Under the pieces are notes generated by a model, which worked only from the letters and a program-made list of their open reading frames with translations, did not search any database and had not been told where the DNA came from. Shown in pieces: positions 1-12,512 of a stretch of 64,000 nucleotides of DNA. Within the stretch, counting starts at the first letter, position 1; the number at the start of each line of letters is the position of its first letter. The position numbers and the translations under genes are program-made. Source of the DNA: Cloeon dipterum (Eukaryota; Arthropoda; Insecta; Ephemeroptera; Baetidae); NCBI RefSeq assembly GCF_949628265.1, contig NC_088789.1, positions 26,715,883 to 26,779,882 of the forward strand, read 5' to 3'.

Positions 1-427
1 TTGTCTTTCAAGCTCAATGCCTAACATTGCGCTGAATCTCCTCAACGCGCTTTGCCGCGGGGCGATTTCACTTTCACTTTCAACCGGTGGAATTATTTCC
101 TCCCTACCCCCATTTTCTTTCAACTGTCAAGGCAGAAATCATGAAAAGAAAAATTTAACGCTTGTTTGGCTTACCCAAGTTGTCGATGAAACTGTGATGA
201 ACCTCTGTCACATTCAAAAATAGCTGTCAGTATCAAAACCAAATTTAAAAAAAATTACTCTACCTTAATGGGCATTTTGAGATTCATTATGCTAGCATAT
301 CTGCGCATCACTCTCCATGGCACGTGGATTTTTATAAAGCAAGTTCTTCTGTCAAACGAGTCCTGATGTGAGCAGAAGAGATTTTTTTATTTCTGTGTTT
401 GTCCATATGTTCTAATTACGGTTCTAC

Positions 428-1125
428 CTCCTTCCTCTCCAACTCAAGTTGCAATCCTTCAGCCTCGAGATTCTTCTGAAAAGTTTCCCTTTTCTCACGC
501 CTCCTCTCTTCAGCGACTTCAAGAGCGTCGCCCTCCTCGTAAGCCAACACATAGTCAATGGGTCGTATTCCGTCTCGGAACAAAAGGCTTTGCGAGTCCT
601 CGTCCTGAAATGTTAAAAAATTATAATCCCAACAATTCCATTCGTTGCATTTCAAAAGGAATGAATTATAATGTATAAAAAGCAACGCAAGTATGCGTTA
701 AAATGAATCAGATATTTTTTTTTAATTAATTCGTCGCACGTCACACTTGTGAATACAAGTCTCTTTACGTTTGGATTCCATAACTGCGCGCCGGATGAGC
801 CATGTGGTCGTCGCCACTGAGCTGATCTCCAGCTTGCCCTGTTCGCAGATCCCGGTTTTAAAAATTCACGCGTAGGCGTGAAATCCATACTGTTAGGTGT
901 TCCTGGAAGGGCTGAGTCGGCTTCCAAAGAGCTTCCTTCATTTCCTGTTGCGCCTGAATAAGAGTTTATTAATTTGTTGCCACTCGTCGGAAATTGCTTT
1001 TGCACCTTCAGGGTTAGTCTGTTGCCCTGATGATGCGTCGTCCTTGAGTTCGTGGAAGTCATGGCTGACGGCTTCTCCGTAAGAACGTCGCCATATTTCG
1101 CTTTGGCCAACGTTGAATTTCGCAT
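428..1125 (-). CDS. Anoctamin (TMEM16) family protein, N-terminal part; gene continues past the left edge
   Basis: Anoctamins are membrane Ca2+-activated chloride channels or phospholipid scramblases. Two coding exons are visible: 769-1125 (119 codons from the ATG at 1125, splice acceptor at 1134) and 428-604 (59 codons). Both junctions are phase 0: the donor after 769 reads AAAC|GTAAAG, the acceptor is TTTCAG before 604, and the donor after 428 is GAG|GTAGAA. The second exon encodes [17 protein letters not shown] followed by a charged stretch with [19 protein letters not shown]. This is the start of the cytosolic dimerisation domain that precedes the ten membrane helices in this family. The first coding exon is low-complexity and polar, as is usual for the variable anoctamin N-terminus. 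All transmembrane exons lie outside the window. The family call is firm for the second exon. The exact N-terminus is inferred, because a second frame is also open across part of the first exon. Confidence 0.75.
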
Positions 1126-2106
1126 CCACTGTAATTAAAATATTTATAGCGATTTGTGGATTGTTTTATGACCCGGCCGGACAGGAACTACGGTTAATTT
1201 TCGATTATACACTGCATGGTTAACTCACTTTCGAAGCTTACAAAATTCTTGCCAATCATCTTCACTTAATATTGGTCTCGGGAACTGGTAACAAAATTTA
1301 AATGCGCATTCATTGATAGCGGAGAAGCACAAACTCGCTTGGTTATCTGTTCCTTCTAACATTGATTTATTTACTACACTGAAGAATTAAACAAAAAGCG
1401 TTTTAGTAATATATAGGAGGAATTGATTCTCCCTCTACAAATTTGTGTGTAATTATTAACCCATTACTCTATCACTGTAAATGCGTTCACTTTCCTCAGA
1501 CTTCAATCATCGGCTCTTGCATTTATATATTTTTATTATTTGCCAAAAGTTAATGACGGATTTGTGAGTCTCCTGACATTAAATTCAGTACCGCTCGCAG
1601 AATCATGTAAATATTAAACAGAATTAATTTAAATTGACGCAAGCTTCCTATTTGCAAACGTCGACTTAATCGAATTCTCTGATGTCTCTCATCACAGGAA
1701 GTCTGTTACTCTGTTTCTTCTGATAAAATTTAATCAATTTCACAGCAAATGATTAAATGAAGTGAAGGGGGCACTGGTCTTGCAGTTAGTCAATTAGTGG
1801 TAGAATAAGATAAATATCAGCGTTAAAATTATATTAAAAATAAATTAACTGAATCTTTCAATAAAGTTTAACAAATTATCGGATATTTCTCCTGTCAAGA
1901 ATATTTGGAATGATTTACATGCATTTTTTCTATTTTCATTCAGTCAAAAGCTTTAGTTTTGTAGGAAATTAAAGTTTTTGAATAGGGGACAGTCAAGAAA
2001 GATTCGATTTCAAACATGTTAGACTTTTTTTAAAGAAATTTATGAAAGAACGGAAAACTCGGAGAGGACTTAAAGCAACAGAGAAATGCCAAGTGGAAAT
2101 TCTTAC

Positions 2107-2345
2107 CGGATGAGTGTCGGTGGTGTGCCACCCTCGAGGTCATGTCACGTAGTCCACCCGCCGTGCACTGAGGCGCTCCTCGAGCCGCGTGCCATGTGTT
2201 CCCCACCACGCTGCGCTCCAGCGAGTCCCTCGGCGGTTCTAATTACGCCAAAAACCGCGGCGCAGGTCGTAAAATAATAAAGAGCACACTGGCGGACACA
2301 CACGTACGCTAATTCTTCTCCAGCACTGCGGTCGCTCTCTACTTA
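2107..2345 (-). other. Probable 5' untranslated first exon of the anoctamin gene
   Basis: On the minus strand a strong donor, CATCCG|GTAAGA, lies at 2107/2106. It ends a GC-rich block that stands out from the AT-rich surroundings. The next acceptor downstream on that strand (ATTACAG at 1134) opens the anoctamin coding exon with an ATG eight bases inside it, so this block fits a leader exon separated by an intron of about 970 bp. The upstream limit near 2345 is a guess from base composition. No start site could be fixed. Confidence 0.4.
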
Positions 2346-4212
2346 ATAAAAATTGTAATCAAACTGCTGCAAGTGAGCAGCGCCGCCGTTAGCGGTAATT
2401 TATCTGCTGACAGTGTCGATATTCCCCGAGTGGATATATGTATAACACATCCATACAGCTCCTCATCTTTTCACCTGTCACTCCAACACTGCACAATGCA
2501 CGACCGCGGACCTTGACCTTCTCGCTCATAATCACACAATGCGCGCCCGGAACAACGGATTAGCGATATACATACCGATTTTCGCATTCTTTTTGTTCAA
2601 TGAAAGTAAAAATGTGTTATCTTTTTATCACTGCTGCTCTAACAACCTCACAAATTTCAAAATCCTTTATGAATGGCTTGAAACGAAATTTTAATTCGTT
2701 TTTGACACAGTTAGATAAATTATTTTAAGGACTTGATAAATAAAGACACCAAATTGTAATTGATAGATCAACCTTTTCTATCCTTTCAGATAAGAAGTAC
2801 GGCATACTTTTATTTATATTTTAGAAAGCTGTAATTTGAAAAATGTGTCCCGGTAAAAATAAAATAAAATAAATTTAATATAACACGACACCTTATTCAT
2901 TTTTCAACGTTTTTAAATTTTTATCTCACTCTCTTGATCTCGTTCGCTCTATTGTCATGCGTGAGTCTTTCACACCACCGCCCATACATGCAGTGAGATT
3001 AAAAAAAAAACTCATCGCACTGTGTTGAATATTAGATCAGTTCTATACGTGCTAGCGGGTGTGTTCAGCCACCCTGGCTGACAGAAGAGTCATCGCTGTT
3101 ATATTATTGTTGTCGCAAATGGGAGCATACGCTCGCGTCATGCAAGAATGCAGCTAAATAATAAATAGCAAGCCAACATAGACCACGGAGTTTTTGTCAC
3201 AAAGATCACGCGAGACTTGCAGGTGCACTTCAATGATTAATAACTTCAGCTGCTCTAGCTGATAGATTATTTGGAGTATTTAAGATCTTCAAATGGTCAC
3301 ATCTGTGGCACACGCAGTTATAACTTTAATGTTTTAATATTTTCCTCTAATTTTAGTGATTCAGGGGACCCAGAATAAGTTGAATGAGAAATAAAATAGG
3401 CATTTTTCTTGGAATTAAAACCTAATATGTATTTTAAAGTTCAATATTTGTCAATTAGGGTAACACAATTTCATCACGACCTGAAAACCCATGCCAACAA
3501 GGGTTATCCTTTGTTTGGATCCGCCTTTAGAAAAATAAGAAATTGCATTGATTACGAAAAAAAAGAATTAAAAGTGTGTATGTATTGGCATGACTCAACA
3601 GACCCATAAAATCAAATGATAAAAATACTCGATTCCAGCAGGTCAAAATGAATTTTTCATAAATAAAATGTTTATAACTTTCAGGTATCTTTTTTATCTG
3701 TTATTCCTTTCTGAATATGATTTGCCCTTGGCACCAATCAACATTCGCATTGTCGAAAGTGCCAAGGGACGTCTCAGCAAAGTCCTTGAAATTTCCCTAA
3801 TTTGCGTACGACTTTTTTCGCTTTTAGCAGTTATATGGGCCTCACGTTCTTGGCCCTGCGGGTAGCCAATAAAGCGAGTACGCTTGCAACTCTAGAGACG
3901 CTGCTCATGAAAGCTTAATGCGTATTGATCTGAATTTGCCAGCAGGTCAGAATCAACAGGGACATAAGCAAATAGTAAATATTGGGTACCGCACAAGTCG
4001 ATAAAAACATTCGACACACTCGTGTCAAGGCGGTATGCTCATACCGCAGTCTGTTGCTTGGAAACGAATCGAGAGATTTATTACCATATTTAGGGGAAAT
4101 ATTTATTTGCGTACAGAACGCAACAGATTCTTTGTACAATAAATTGAGGTTTTTAGCGAGTCAAGAGGGGTCGAGCTAGCAATAAATTATCTGTGGATTA
4201 AAGAAGACAGGC
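2346..4212. other. Intergenic stretch, no gene seen
   Basis: About 1.9 kb of mostly AT-rich sequence. The GC-richer part up to roughly 2560 may be the anoctamin promoter. Short open frames around 3409-4180 have no recognisable motif and no splice partners. I see no RNA gene. Confidence 0.5.
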
Positions 4213-4625
4213 CGACAATTCAGAGCATTTTGCGTTGTTGCCAATAGCAAAGTACTTCATGTAGTTAATATTTTGTGAAATTTTGCAACAGCTTGTCTCT
4301 ACAATAGTAAAATCAGGACAGAGAAAAATTAAATATCATTTTTGGCTAAATTTATCGGAAAATTAAATTAAATTTTTACGTAATTTTTTGTTGGATATCG
4401 TCACGATCTATCCAATTGTGTTAATTATGAGCTAAATTTCCCTTCTGGCGAAACAAATCATGTTTTCCAATAAGGAGACCGTATTAGCACACAAACTTTT
4501 GGGCTCAAAAATTTAAACGGCAACCTAGGGCGTTTTTTAGCATTTTCCTAATTTCAAAAAAAGGTCAATCACAAATTTTCTGCAAAGTTTTACTCTATTG
4601 TATCGTATTATTGTTATATAATTTA
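4213..4625 (+). repeat. Interspersed ~400-bp noncoding repeat, copy 1
   Basis: Shares an ordered set of motifs with copies near 43570, 44140, 50575 and 60195: an opening block containing CATTTTGCGTTGTTG, then GCAACAG(T/C)TTATCTCTAC, CGTCGCGATCTATCCAA, a segment with GGAGAC, and ACTTTTGAGCCGATTTTC followed by AAATTTAAACGGCAA. This copy carries diverged versions of all of these in the same order. There is no coding capacity and there are no clear terminal inverted repeats. Confidence 0.6.
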
Positions 4626-4913
4626 TAAAAGCACACACTTTTCCAAGTTAACGAGCTTGCTCATTAATTAAAAGAGAAGGCAGAAAGCACGAAGGAATAC
4701 ACATACGCTTTTCTTTGTGTGCGTAATAAAGCTAGGCGCGCGTCATCGCTGGCGCAAAGGTCAGATGTCAGTATTTGTAATTTTCCATCCACCTGCCATC
4801 TGCGAAATGAATTTTGTACGTGGCATGCAACGCTATCAAGTCACAAACCCGGATATTTTAAAGGTTCCAAAGATCAGAGAATCACTCGTGTGTGACATTT
4901 CAAGAATTATTAT

Positions 4914-4919
4914 TTTATT
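4914..4919 (-). terminator. AATAAA poly(A) signal of the fatty acyl-CoA reductase gene
   Basis: AATAAA on the minus strand, about 93 bases downstream of the stop codon at 5012-5014. It is the first canonical signal after the stop. Confidence 0.5.
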
Positions 4920-5011
4920 AAACATCAAAAACATTTATCACACAACACGTGACATAACGCAGTGGCGCCGGGTTCCATAAAAAACAGCAATATAAATTAA
5001 AAGATGCAACT

Positions 5012-7210
5012 TTATGAATCAAAGTAATTGGCAGTAATGTAATCATGAGTGCTCATCAAACCAAGGGTCATGCTGTACAAAATCCGCAAGAAGATCAAGA
5101 TCATCACAAATCTAAAAATGCAGTGAATCGTGTAGAGCCTGAAAAATATATTGAAATTTAGCAATTTAGTTGAGTGTGTGTTATCAAAATTTATTTTTTA
5201 ATTGCCGATTAAGCAAGCTAACTAAAAAAACTGATAGTGCTTCAATGAAAGCGAGACGAGTGTCAAAACACTCTCAAGGTTTAATGATTTCAAAATGTTA
5301 AATACACATTTTGTGAAAGCGTTCGATTTTGTGAGGTAAAAGAATTTCCTCTATTGATCGCACTAAAATCGAAATTGAAGCAATAATTCAGGAATAATAC
5401 CTGCTCATTCTGCGTTTCGCTGCAGGAATTGTGCTTGGGTCCTGTTTCAGGAGGTACTTCCTGGCTCCCAGGTTGTAACTGCGACACACAGTTGACCAAT
5501 CGATCATTTCCACGTTACAAGGGTATTTTTCCTTTATCTCTTCGCTCATGGAGGAGTACAGATTGGTGAAGTTTTCGTGTTTGAACTTGTAGTCCTTCAG
5601 CATGAAGTGCCAAACAGCGTCCATATTCAAATGCAACTTGTCGTAAATGTCGCCAAGCCTAAAATATCATGCATTGTGTGATTTTTGAATGAAATTAGCT
5701 CCAACTCTTTTTACCTAAATGGCTTTCCAGCAATGCCACAACAGAGGTCAAACAGGAAAGCTGGAATCGTGTGTAAGATGAATCTAAGGATCTTGAAGTG
5801 GATGCTGTTGGTCAGGTAGTACATGAGCGGATACCATATCGCATTCTCAAAAGGAGCGTCCGTTAACAAATCGCGGCGGGCGTATTTTTCGAGCATCCTG
5901 TAGTTGATGGGGTTAGTCGCGGAGGTTATGACGTTGAAAACCTCTATTTCACCTGGAGGATTTCTGGAATGAAATATTTTTTTTAAATCGCTGGTCATTC
6001 CGTTTGTTTGATAAATTCGCTTGGAGGCCTTTTATTTATTTGTTTTTAAAATATGTAATCATTTTCTATAGTCACAATATAGAGAGATCTTTTTATTTAA
6101 AAGGAAGCAGAAGAATGGCGCTTACCGGCCAATTTTGTATGCTGCAAGAATGATAGAGTTGACTAGCGTGTCCAAAGGAATAACGTCTAAGGGTTGGTCG
6201 TAATTGCCAGGCATGACTCTCACTATTCCCATAGCGCCGCCAAACATGATTCCCCCAACGCCGACGAAAGTGTCGCAAAAACCTTCCAACGGCTCTTTTT
6301 GCGTGCAGATTACTGAGGAAATTCAATAGTTAAAACATGAACAATATTTTTTGTAGGGGTAAGGTATATACCAATTGATGGTCGGACGACGGCTAAGGGC
6401 AGTTTATCTTTATAGCTTTCCACTAGAACCTCAGCCGTGTTTTTAGTGTAGCTATACGGGTTCGGCCAATCACTGCAAATACTATTAAGAAACCTGATTA
6501 GATTTGCTAAACGGGTTGCGGCTAACAGTTTGTAAGTTTATATGATTGATAGTTTTTTTAAATACCTTGCGGTCACGCAATTAAGTTGCTCCTCTGACAT
6601 CCACTCGGCGCATTGCATCAACCGCTCCGGTTTGATAGGCACGGGATAGATCTTCTCCTCGATCGTCTCTTGGGGGAATGGACAAAATGCAGTCGAGATG
6701 TACACGACAGCCTGCACCAAGGGCCACTTGGAGGCCAAATTCAAGACTCCTTGAGTGCCGTGCACGTTGATCAGCGTGCACGTTTTCATCGAGTCGCTGA
6801 AGCGCACAGTGGCCCCGGAGTGGATCACAACGGAGACCTTCCTTTGCAGTTCATCCCGCACCACAGGACTAATGCCCAGGTCAGGTTGGGTCAGGTCGCC
6901 AAGCACGGCTTGCACCTTCGATAGAGCTCCAGGTCGCATGTCTGAGAGGACACTAAAAATCTGCAGATTACGGAAATTTAAGTTATTTTAAAACAATGAT
7001 TAAAATAAAATAGTTACGCACAGGAGAAGAAAAGGTGTGCGCCAATCTTTCTTGCGGGTTTCGTCCCTTTTTCGGCCGGACCAAGAGATAAATAGTGTCG
7101 ATGTCCGCGCAAGCCCTCAGGAGTTTCTCCACGACTGCTTTGCCGACATACCCTGTTCCTCCAGTTATAAAGACGCTGCGGCCTCTGAAGAAATCGCTCA
7201 CTTCTGTCAT
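5012..7210 (-). CDS. Fatty acyl-CoA reductase (complete, 501 aa)
   Basis: Reduces long-chain acyl-CoA to fatty alcohol with NADPH, at ER or peroxisome membranes. Products feed wax, cuticular lipid, pheromone or ether-lipid synthesis. Exons: 7022-7210, 6566-6960, 6372-6472, 6126-6312, 5963-5715, 5658-5401 and 5138-5012. All have GT-AG junctions and total 1506 nt in frame. The N-terminal Rossmann fold carries TGGTGYVG (about residues 16-23, the NAD(P)-binding GxxGxxG). The catalytic YxxxK is Y201-S-Y-T-K205, after DWPNPY. The middle carries RPSIV..T and a GGIMFGGAMG loop. The C-terminal third (from about residue 360) is the 'male sterility' FAR_C domain, ending in a hydrophobic segment (MILIFLRILYSMTLGLM), as in insect membrane FARs. 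The length matches the family (about 500-530 aa). Insects have many FAR paralogues, so the substrate cannot be assigned. Confidence 0.93.
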
Positions 7211-7259
7211 TTTCTTGGATGAGCGCTAGAGCTTCTAACCGTGCAGGTGCCAATTGAGA

Positions 7260-7264
7260 ACTGA
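7260..7264 (-). promoter_or_regulatory. Possible TCAGT initiator of the fatty acyl-CoA reductase gene
   Basis: TCAGT on the minus strand, the arthropod initiator consensus, lies about 50 bases upstream of the reductase ATG. I see no TATA box at -30. This is suggestive only. Confidence 0.25.
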
Positions 7265-8800
7265 CGCGATAAATGCAAATCGCATCGCCTGGAAATGCAC
7301 TCTGATGTGTATTTATTGCTCGCACAATAACGATTCCCACGTCCTTGCCACCTGCAATTTTATTCAGATGAAACTGCATTAAATGAAATCTATTTTTTGC
7401 CAGACGTAACTGTCACATTTTTTATTTGCGATTAAATATTTATGAAAAAATCAAGTGGGACGGAATATATATAAAAATTAAAATAAGACAGATAATGTGA
7501 ATTTATCACCTTTCTTTGTAACTTTGTTGGAATTCGTGGAGCAGTTTCGCAAAGAATAAAAAAATAACGAACATATTTAAAGTTTTTTTTATTACGAACG
7601 CTTCTCGAAAAAAATGTTCTTTATTTAAAGCACCGTTTACTCGTGTCTCAATAAAATTATTTCGACTAGATCGCAATTTTAAATCGTAGTTCTATAAAAT
7701 ATTTTTACTGCTCAGAATTTAATTTTTAGTCTTTGTATAAAAAATAAAATTACGTAACAATATTTCCCGAACAAAATTCATATCACCTTTTCCTCGTTGC
7801 AGCTGCTGGGCTAAGACTGTGTCACGGTTCTCTGAGAAAGAGCAGCAGTTGAATGCATTGCACTGCAACTGCACTCGACTGCGTCTCTCGGCATTCAAGG
7901 CTGCTGCACTCTCGCGTGTACGTGCACCAGAGGCACACGGTGCATTGAGTAACTGTTCTCAATCGAGTGCATTTTCATGACCAGCGCACTCTAATACCTG
8001 ACCCACAAGTAGCAGTAACTGCAAGGAAAGCAAAACTCTATAAAGAGCCTGCGATCTTTCCTGCTGCGCACTCACTCACTGGTACTTCTATACTAGCAAA
8101 AAAAAAACCCTTTCAAGTCAATAGTGCTGCATAAATTTTTTTGATAGCTGAAAAAACTGTTTTGCATAAATTTTTGTACGTGAGTGTGACTCAATGTACC
8201 TAATTGTATCCATTGAGAATAAAGTTACGAATACAGAAATGTTAATATTTTTAAGTTCTATCCTTGAGATATGCAACGTCATATAATTTGTTCACAATCA
8301 ATGTAGTTGTTTTTGGGGTTTAAATTAATGGCTAATTTTGGAGGAAAGATGAATAAATAAAACCATTTTATTCAAATACATGATTTAAAATTTATTATCT
8401 ATTAAAATTATGACCACAGTTCAATTATGAATTGTATTCCTTGCAACACATTTCATTTTGTAAAAGATATCTCAGCATTAGTCTTAAACACAAATCAAAC
8501 AAAATATTTCAGTAATCAAATAAATATTATCTGCAAATTATTGTCAATACAAGGGGAGTGGAGCAATTATTGGAGTGTTGATGAACAATTTAAATTAAAT
8601 CTTTCAGGCTTTTAACTAACGAAGAAAAACACAAGGGCAACAAAGAGTTTAAATCATAAAAACCAAACATTATGTCATACCTGAGTTGAACAGAAAGTGT
8701 TAAGTGTGTTTCATTGACTTTTGTGCAACAAGATGGTTGAAATAACTTGCCATTGGAGAGCAAAAAACTAAATTAAAATCCTAATCAAATGAAAAACAGG
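7265..8800. other. Intergenic region between reductase promoter and SMYD3 3' end
   Basis: No gene recognised. 7800-7990 is a GC-richer patch crowded with TGCAC/GTGCA words. A plus-strand TATAAAG at 8039-8045 has CACTCACTCACT about 30 bases downstream. A minus-strand AATAAA at 8367-8372 could end the SMYD3 transcript, giving a 3' UTR of about 430 bases. The open frame at 8427-8615 is unremarkable. Confidence 0.5.
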
Positions 8801-11782
8801 CTACTGCCTAAGCTGATGCATCAGAGGTAGAAGTTGCTGCTTGAAAAGCGTGCTGTCGCGACCATGCGTGATTGTGAGGATTTTTTCGGCCTCCCTGGCG
8901 TTTTCAAACGCGTCGTCACTGCCGGTGAGATTCTGAATCTTTGCCAACTTGAGGTAAAGTATTCCAACCAGCGGATGGTTTGGCCCGTAATAGTGGCTAG
9001 AACAGTGATTACATCTAATTAGAATTTGGCATTCATGAGAGTACAGTACCCAGGATTCGGCAGGGAACAATTAGACGGTGAAGCATTTAAGATGCCGCTC
9101 CCAAATTTGGCAACGGTTGACAGAAATAGTGGGTCGAGTATTTTTGGGCTGCGAACCAGACAAAAAGGATTTGATCCCTGCGAATATTTTGGGCCGTTTC
9201 CAGGGTTGCAAAAAACCGCAGTGCAGTGGTAAAATTAGGATTTTTTTAAATTTTAACCAGTTTCTTGCAGGCAAAGTTTGCATCTGAGTTTAAAATAATT
9301 TTCTAATTATTAGCTCATGACCTCGACTCGAAAAATTGTCCCAGAGATAAATTCTTGGAGAAATTAAGGCCGCAAATCGGATTTTAAAAGAAAAAATCTG
9401 CACACAAGCGGAAATTTCGAACAATCCAATTGCAAATTCTAGATTTTCACAGGGGAAATATGAAACAAATTAATTTCTTGCGCATAAAATTGAGTGGTAA
9501 AAACCACCAGTGGTGAAAAACCGGATGGTTAGCCCGTTTCTCTATTTTTATGCCTATCAACGCATGGTGCAGTGAAATTTGATCATTTTAGCATAACGAA
9601 AATTAATGAAGTGTTTTAATAACAAACCCTTCCGCTCAAGAACAACCAGAAATGTCAGCTTTAATATTATTGTTTTTCTCTTGCTTTTAAAAGAAGATTG
9701 GGGAGTTTTCTTTGAAACGGTTTCTCCACTTAAAAAAGTCAAACCCCTGCTTTGGAAATGTTTTGGCTACAAGCCTAAATAACATCACTAACTCATAACA
9801 TAGGACAGCACACTCCTGGAGAGATGAGCCCAGTCCTGAGATCTAAAAGTTTTACTCGTATTCGCTTGACCGTTCATCCATTTTGAAATAATTCAAGAAA
9901 CAAACATTTTAGAATGTCAACTCACTGGTACGCTGGAAGGAGACTAGTGCCGAAATCCGAGCCATCGTCCCACTGCTGCAGATCAATAGAACTTTCAAAG
10001 GCCGAGTCCAGAGTTTTCGCTCGATGCAAATTCAGGGGGTGGAAGAGATCGCCCTGCTTCTTCAAAATAAATCTACATACATCAAGATCTGAACTTCAGA
10101 TAAGGAAGATCTTTATTTAAATGTTGGTCCATTAAGTCGCACTTCAAAAACAGTTCTTGAAATACATAAAAATAAGAGCAACAAAAATTTCTTAAGTGTA
10201 TTACGCAAAGTTTTAATTGAAAAAGGATACACGCAACGTCCTTCATGCTTTCAAGCTTTTCCTTGGTAAACGCAACTGCCTCTTGGTAATCGGCGACACG
10301 GGAAGACTTGACTTGCTGACCACACTTTGGACAGTTCAAAGGAGAGTCCTGCCTCAATCAAGATTAACACCGAATGACGAAAATGTTCTGAATATTACGT
10401 TTAGGTCAAAAGGAATGGCGCCATCGCACCCAGAGGTGTTGCACAGCATTGAGTTGAGGAATTTGCTCTCATTCTCAACGTCGGCACAGTGAGCACAGTC
10501 ACAAAGGAAATAATAACCCGTTTTTAATTCATTCCGCCTGTCCTGAGAGCTGTTGAGAAGATCAATGTACGAAATTCGTATCTGCGGATGAAAAGTGGAG
10601 CATTATTTATATTCTAACTAAATGACAACCTCAAACCTTAGTCCAATCAAGACTGGGCATGTCTTGGGTGGCACGAATGTAGATCGTGGTGCCTTCAAAA
10701 ACGGCGACAGCATTTGGTCGGCACGAGTGATCGATGATGGTCGGCGCCAAGTAAATGCCCGTGCCTATGCTGATCATGTCCACGTCAAGAATGTTAAAGC
10801 TGTTGACGCATATCTGCAAAGTTTAATTTTGATTTTAAAAATAAATTTCAAACAATGAATAATAATGAAGATATGAACAAGGTGAAAAGTCTTGAAAACC
10901 TTCTGCTGCCAATTTAACAAGAAAAACACACAACATTTTTAGTTACGCACTCAACTTGACATGCGGAAAGAAATCAGTGACTTACGATGATGATAAGCGC
11001 ATAAATGATATATTTGGACATTGAGTACTGAATTTACCCTTCCAAAAATTCCCATCATTTCAACCATGTTGGGCAAGTTGCTAGGTCCTAGGTAGGCGCT
11101 CAAAACTGCAACAAGAGACTGAAAGTGGTCCAACCTTTTTGAGTCGTTCTTCAAATCTGAATAGTCTGTGGAAACATGGCTAAGTACACGCTGGGCGCCT
11201 GTCCAAAAATTATTACTTACGCGACATGAGGTCCTTGAATTTTCTAAATCTGGTATTGCTAATCTGGCCCTTTTCATCATCACCTCCTTTCTAATAAAAA
11301 TAAGATTTCTAATTAAGGCAGCCGAAAATATTTTATGCTGAAAATTATTACTTTTAGTTTCATGATTATCTTTCCCATCAACCGGGCGCAATCTGGTACT
11401 ATTTTTGGAGCTACCTTTTTGAAACCTGCACACTCAGCGCTGTGATCAGGCCATGCTACGCGTGGAAAAAAATAAATACAGTTTTCAAAATCAGGTCATA
11501 TTATTTATAATAATAACTGTTCAAACCTTCTCTTTGGCACACCTGTCCACAATAGTACACGAACTTACAGCCCGAACATCTCTTGACTTCAGTACTAAAT
11601 AATTGCAAGATTTGAACACAATTGAATAAAATTTTAAATATTAACAAAGCCTTTGAATACCTTACGAAGCAAAAATCACATCGTTGGCCTTGCAGCTTTG
11701 ACTTCAGCACGTAGGCAAAGGGTTTGGCAGTGAGCAGTACACTGCCCTTTTTCACAGGTTCGTCGGTCCTGTCAACTTTCAT
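8801..11782 (-). CDS. Smyd3: SMYD3-like SET and MYND domain lysine methyltransferase (complete, 436 aa)
   Basis: Predicted S-adenosylmethionine-dependent protein-lysine methyltransferase of the cytosol and nucleus. Exons: 11661-11782, 11527-11594, 11352-11455, 11221-11290, 11038-11165, 10637-10813, 10399-10581, 10233-10348, 9926-10072 and 8801-8996. They total 1311 nt in frame with GT-AG ends. A MYND zinc finger occupies residues about 36-75 (CDFC, CSGC, YYCGQVCQ, ending in AWPDHSAEC). The SET core carries CVNSFNI and DHSCRPN (residues 192-198; family consensus NHSCxPN), and the post-SET cysteines are in LCDCAHC. The C-terminal helical TPR-like region ends with GPNHPLVG and ITHGRDSTL, which is diagnostic of SMYD3. 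Length is close to vertebrate SMYD3 (428 aa). The model starts just after where the N-terminal GxG cofactor motif of vertebrate SMYD3 would lie, and an in-frame stop precedes the ATG. Either an upstream exon is missing or the segment is truly absent. Confidence 0.92.
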
Positions 11783-12512
11783 GGCTGCAGCGAGTTAATT
11801 CAACATCTAAAGCACGAAATCGGTGTCAAACTACGATGCCGTGAGCACGTACGACGGAAGGATTCGTGTGTTTGCTGCCGCTCGATTTGCAAGACCGGCT
11901 GCGAATGATTCACTCACGCGCGCCGCAGACGAATTAAACTCACTTTCTGTCGGCAAGCTGATAAATTGATGGCACCTAAAAAGCTTGCGTGTCAGTGTGT
12001 CTAAAAATAGGAAAGTTTATAATTTTAAACAAGATCTTGGACTTGTCTTAGGACCAGGCTCGGTTTATTTTTCTAACAGCTTAGCTTCCCAGCTGGTGCC
12101 GCCGACCAATAGTAAGCCTCCTCTTGACTTTTGCCCCTCGCAAATGAACCAATCACAGGGCGGCAACAATCCCACGGCGCGAAGCCCACGATGTAACCCA
12201 AAAAGGAGGATTCTACGATTCTAGCTAATAAAAAATGAAATTTTTATTCTTTCAAGAACAAGGGAATATCGTGAAATGTGCTTAAAATTCATGTTAGCAT
12301 AGCTTTCATTGCCTTATAATGAATTGAATACATTTTTGCTGACATCTGTCGGGTGGTTGGAGAATTATTTTGACAGCTAAAACGTGAAAGGCGCCACATT
12401 CCTTAAGAGCTGAAGTTTTAAAAATAGTTACAGCAGCCAGGCGCTCGTAATAAGAAATTATCTCAAACATTTTTCAAAGTTTGGTAAAAAGTTAATATTT
12501 ATCGAATATAAG
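11783..12512. promoter_or_regulatory. Divergent intergenic region between SMYD3 (-) and TMEM216 (+)
   Basis: 730 bp separate the two start codons, so the region must hold both promoters. The 11800-11960 part is GC- and CpG-richer. No clear TATA box was found for either gene. An open frame at 11985-12224 has no recognisable features. Confidence 0.4.

Noticed and set aside
2086-2277. Plus-strand frame rich in Pro, Ser and Cys
   Set aside because: Antisense shadow of the GC-rich block read as the anoctamin leader exon.
9026-9290. Overlapping open frames in SMYD3 intron 9, considered as an extra exon
   Set aside because: SMYD3 joins perfectly in phase without them, and the translated text has no family similarity.
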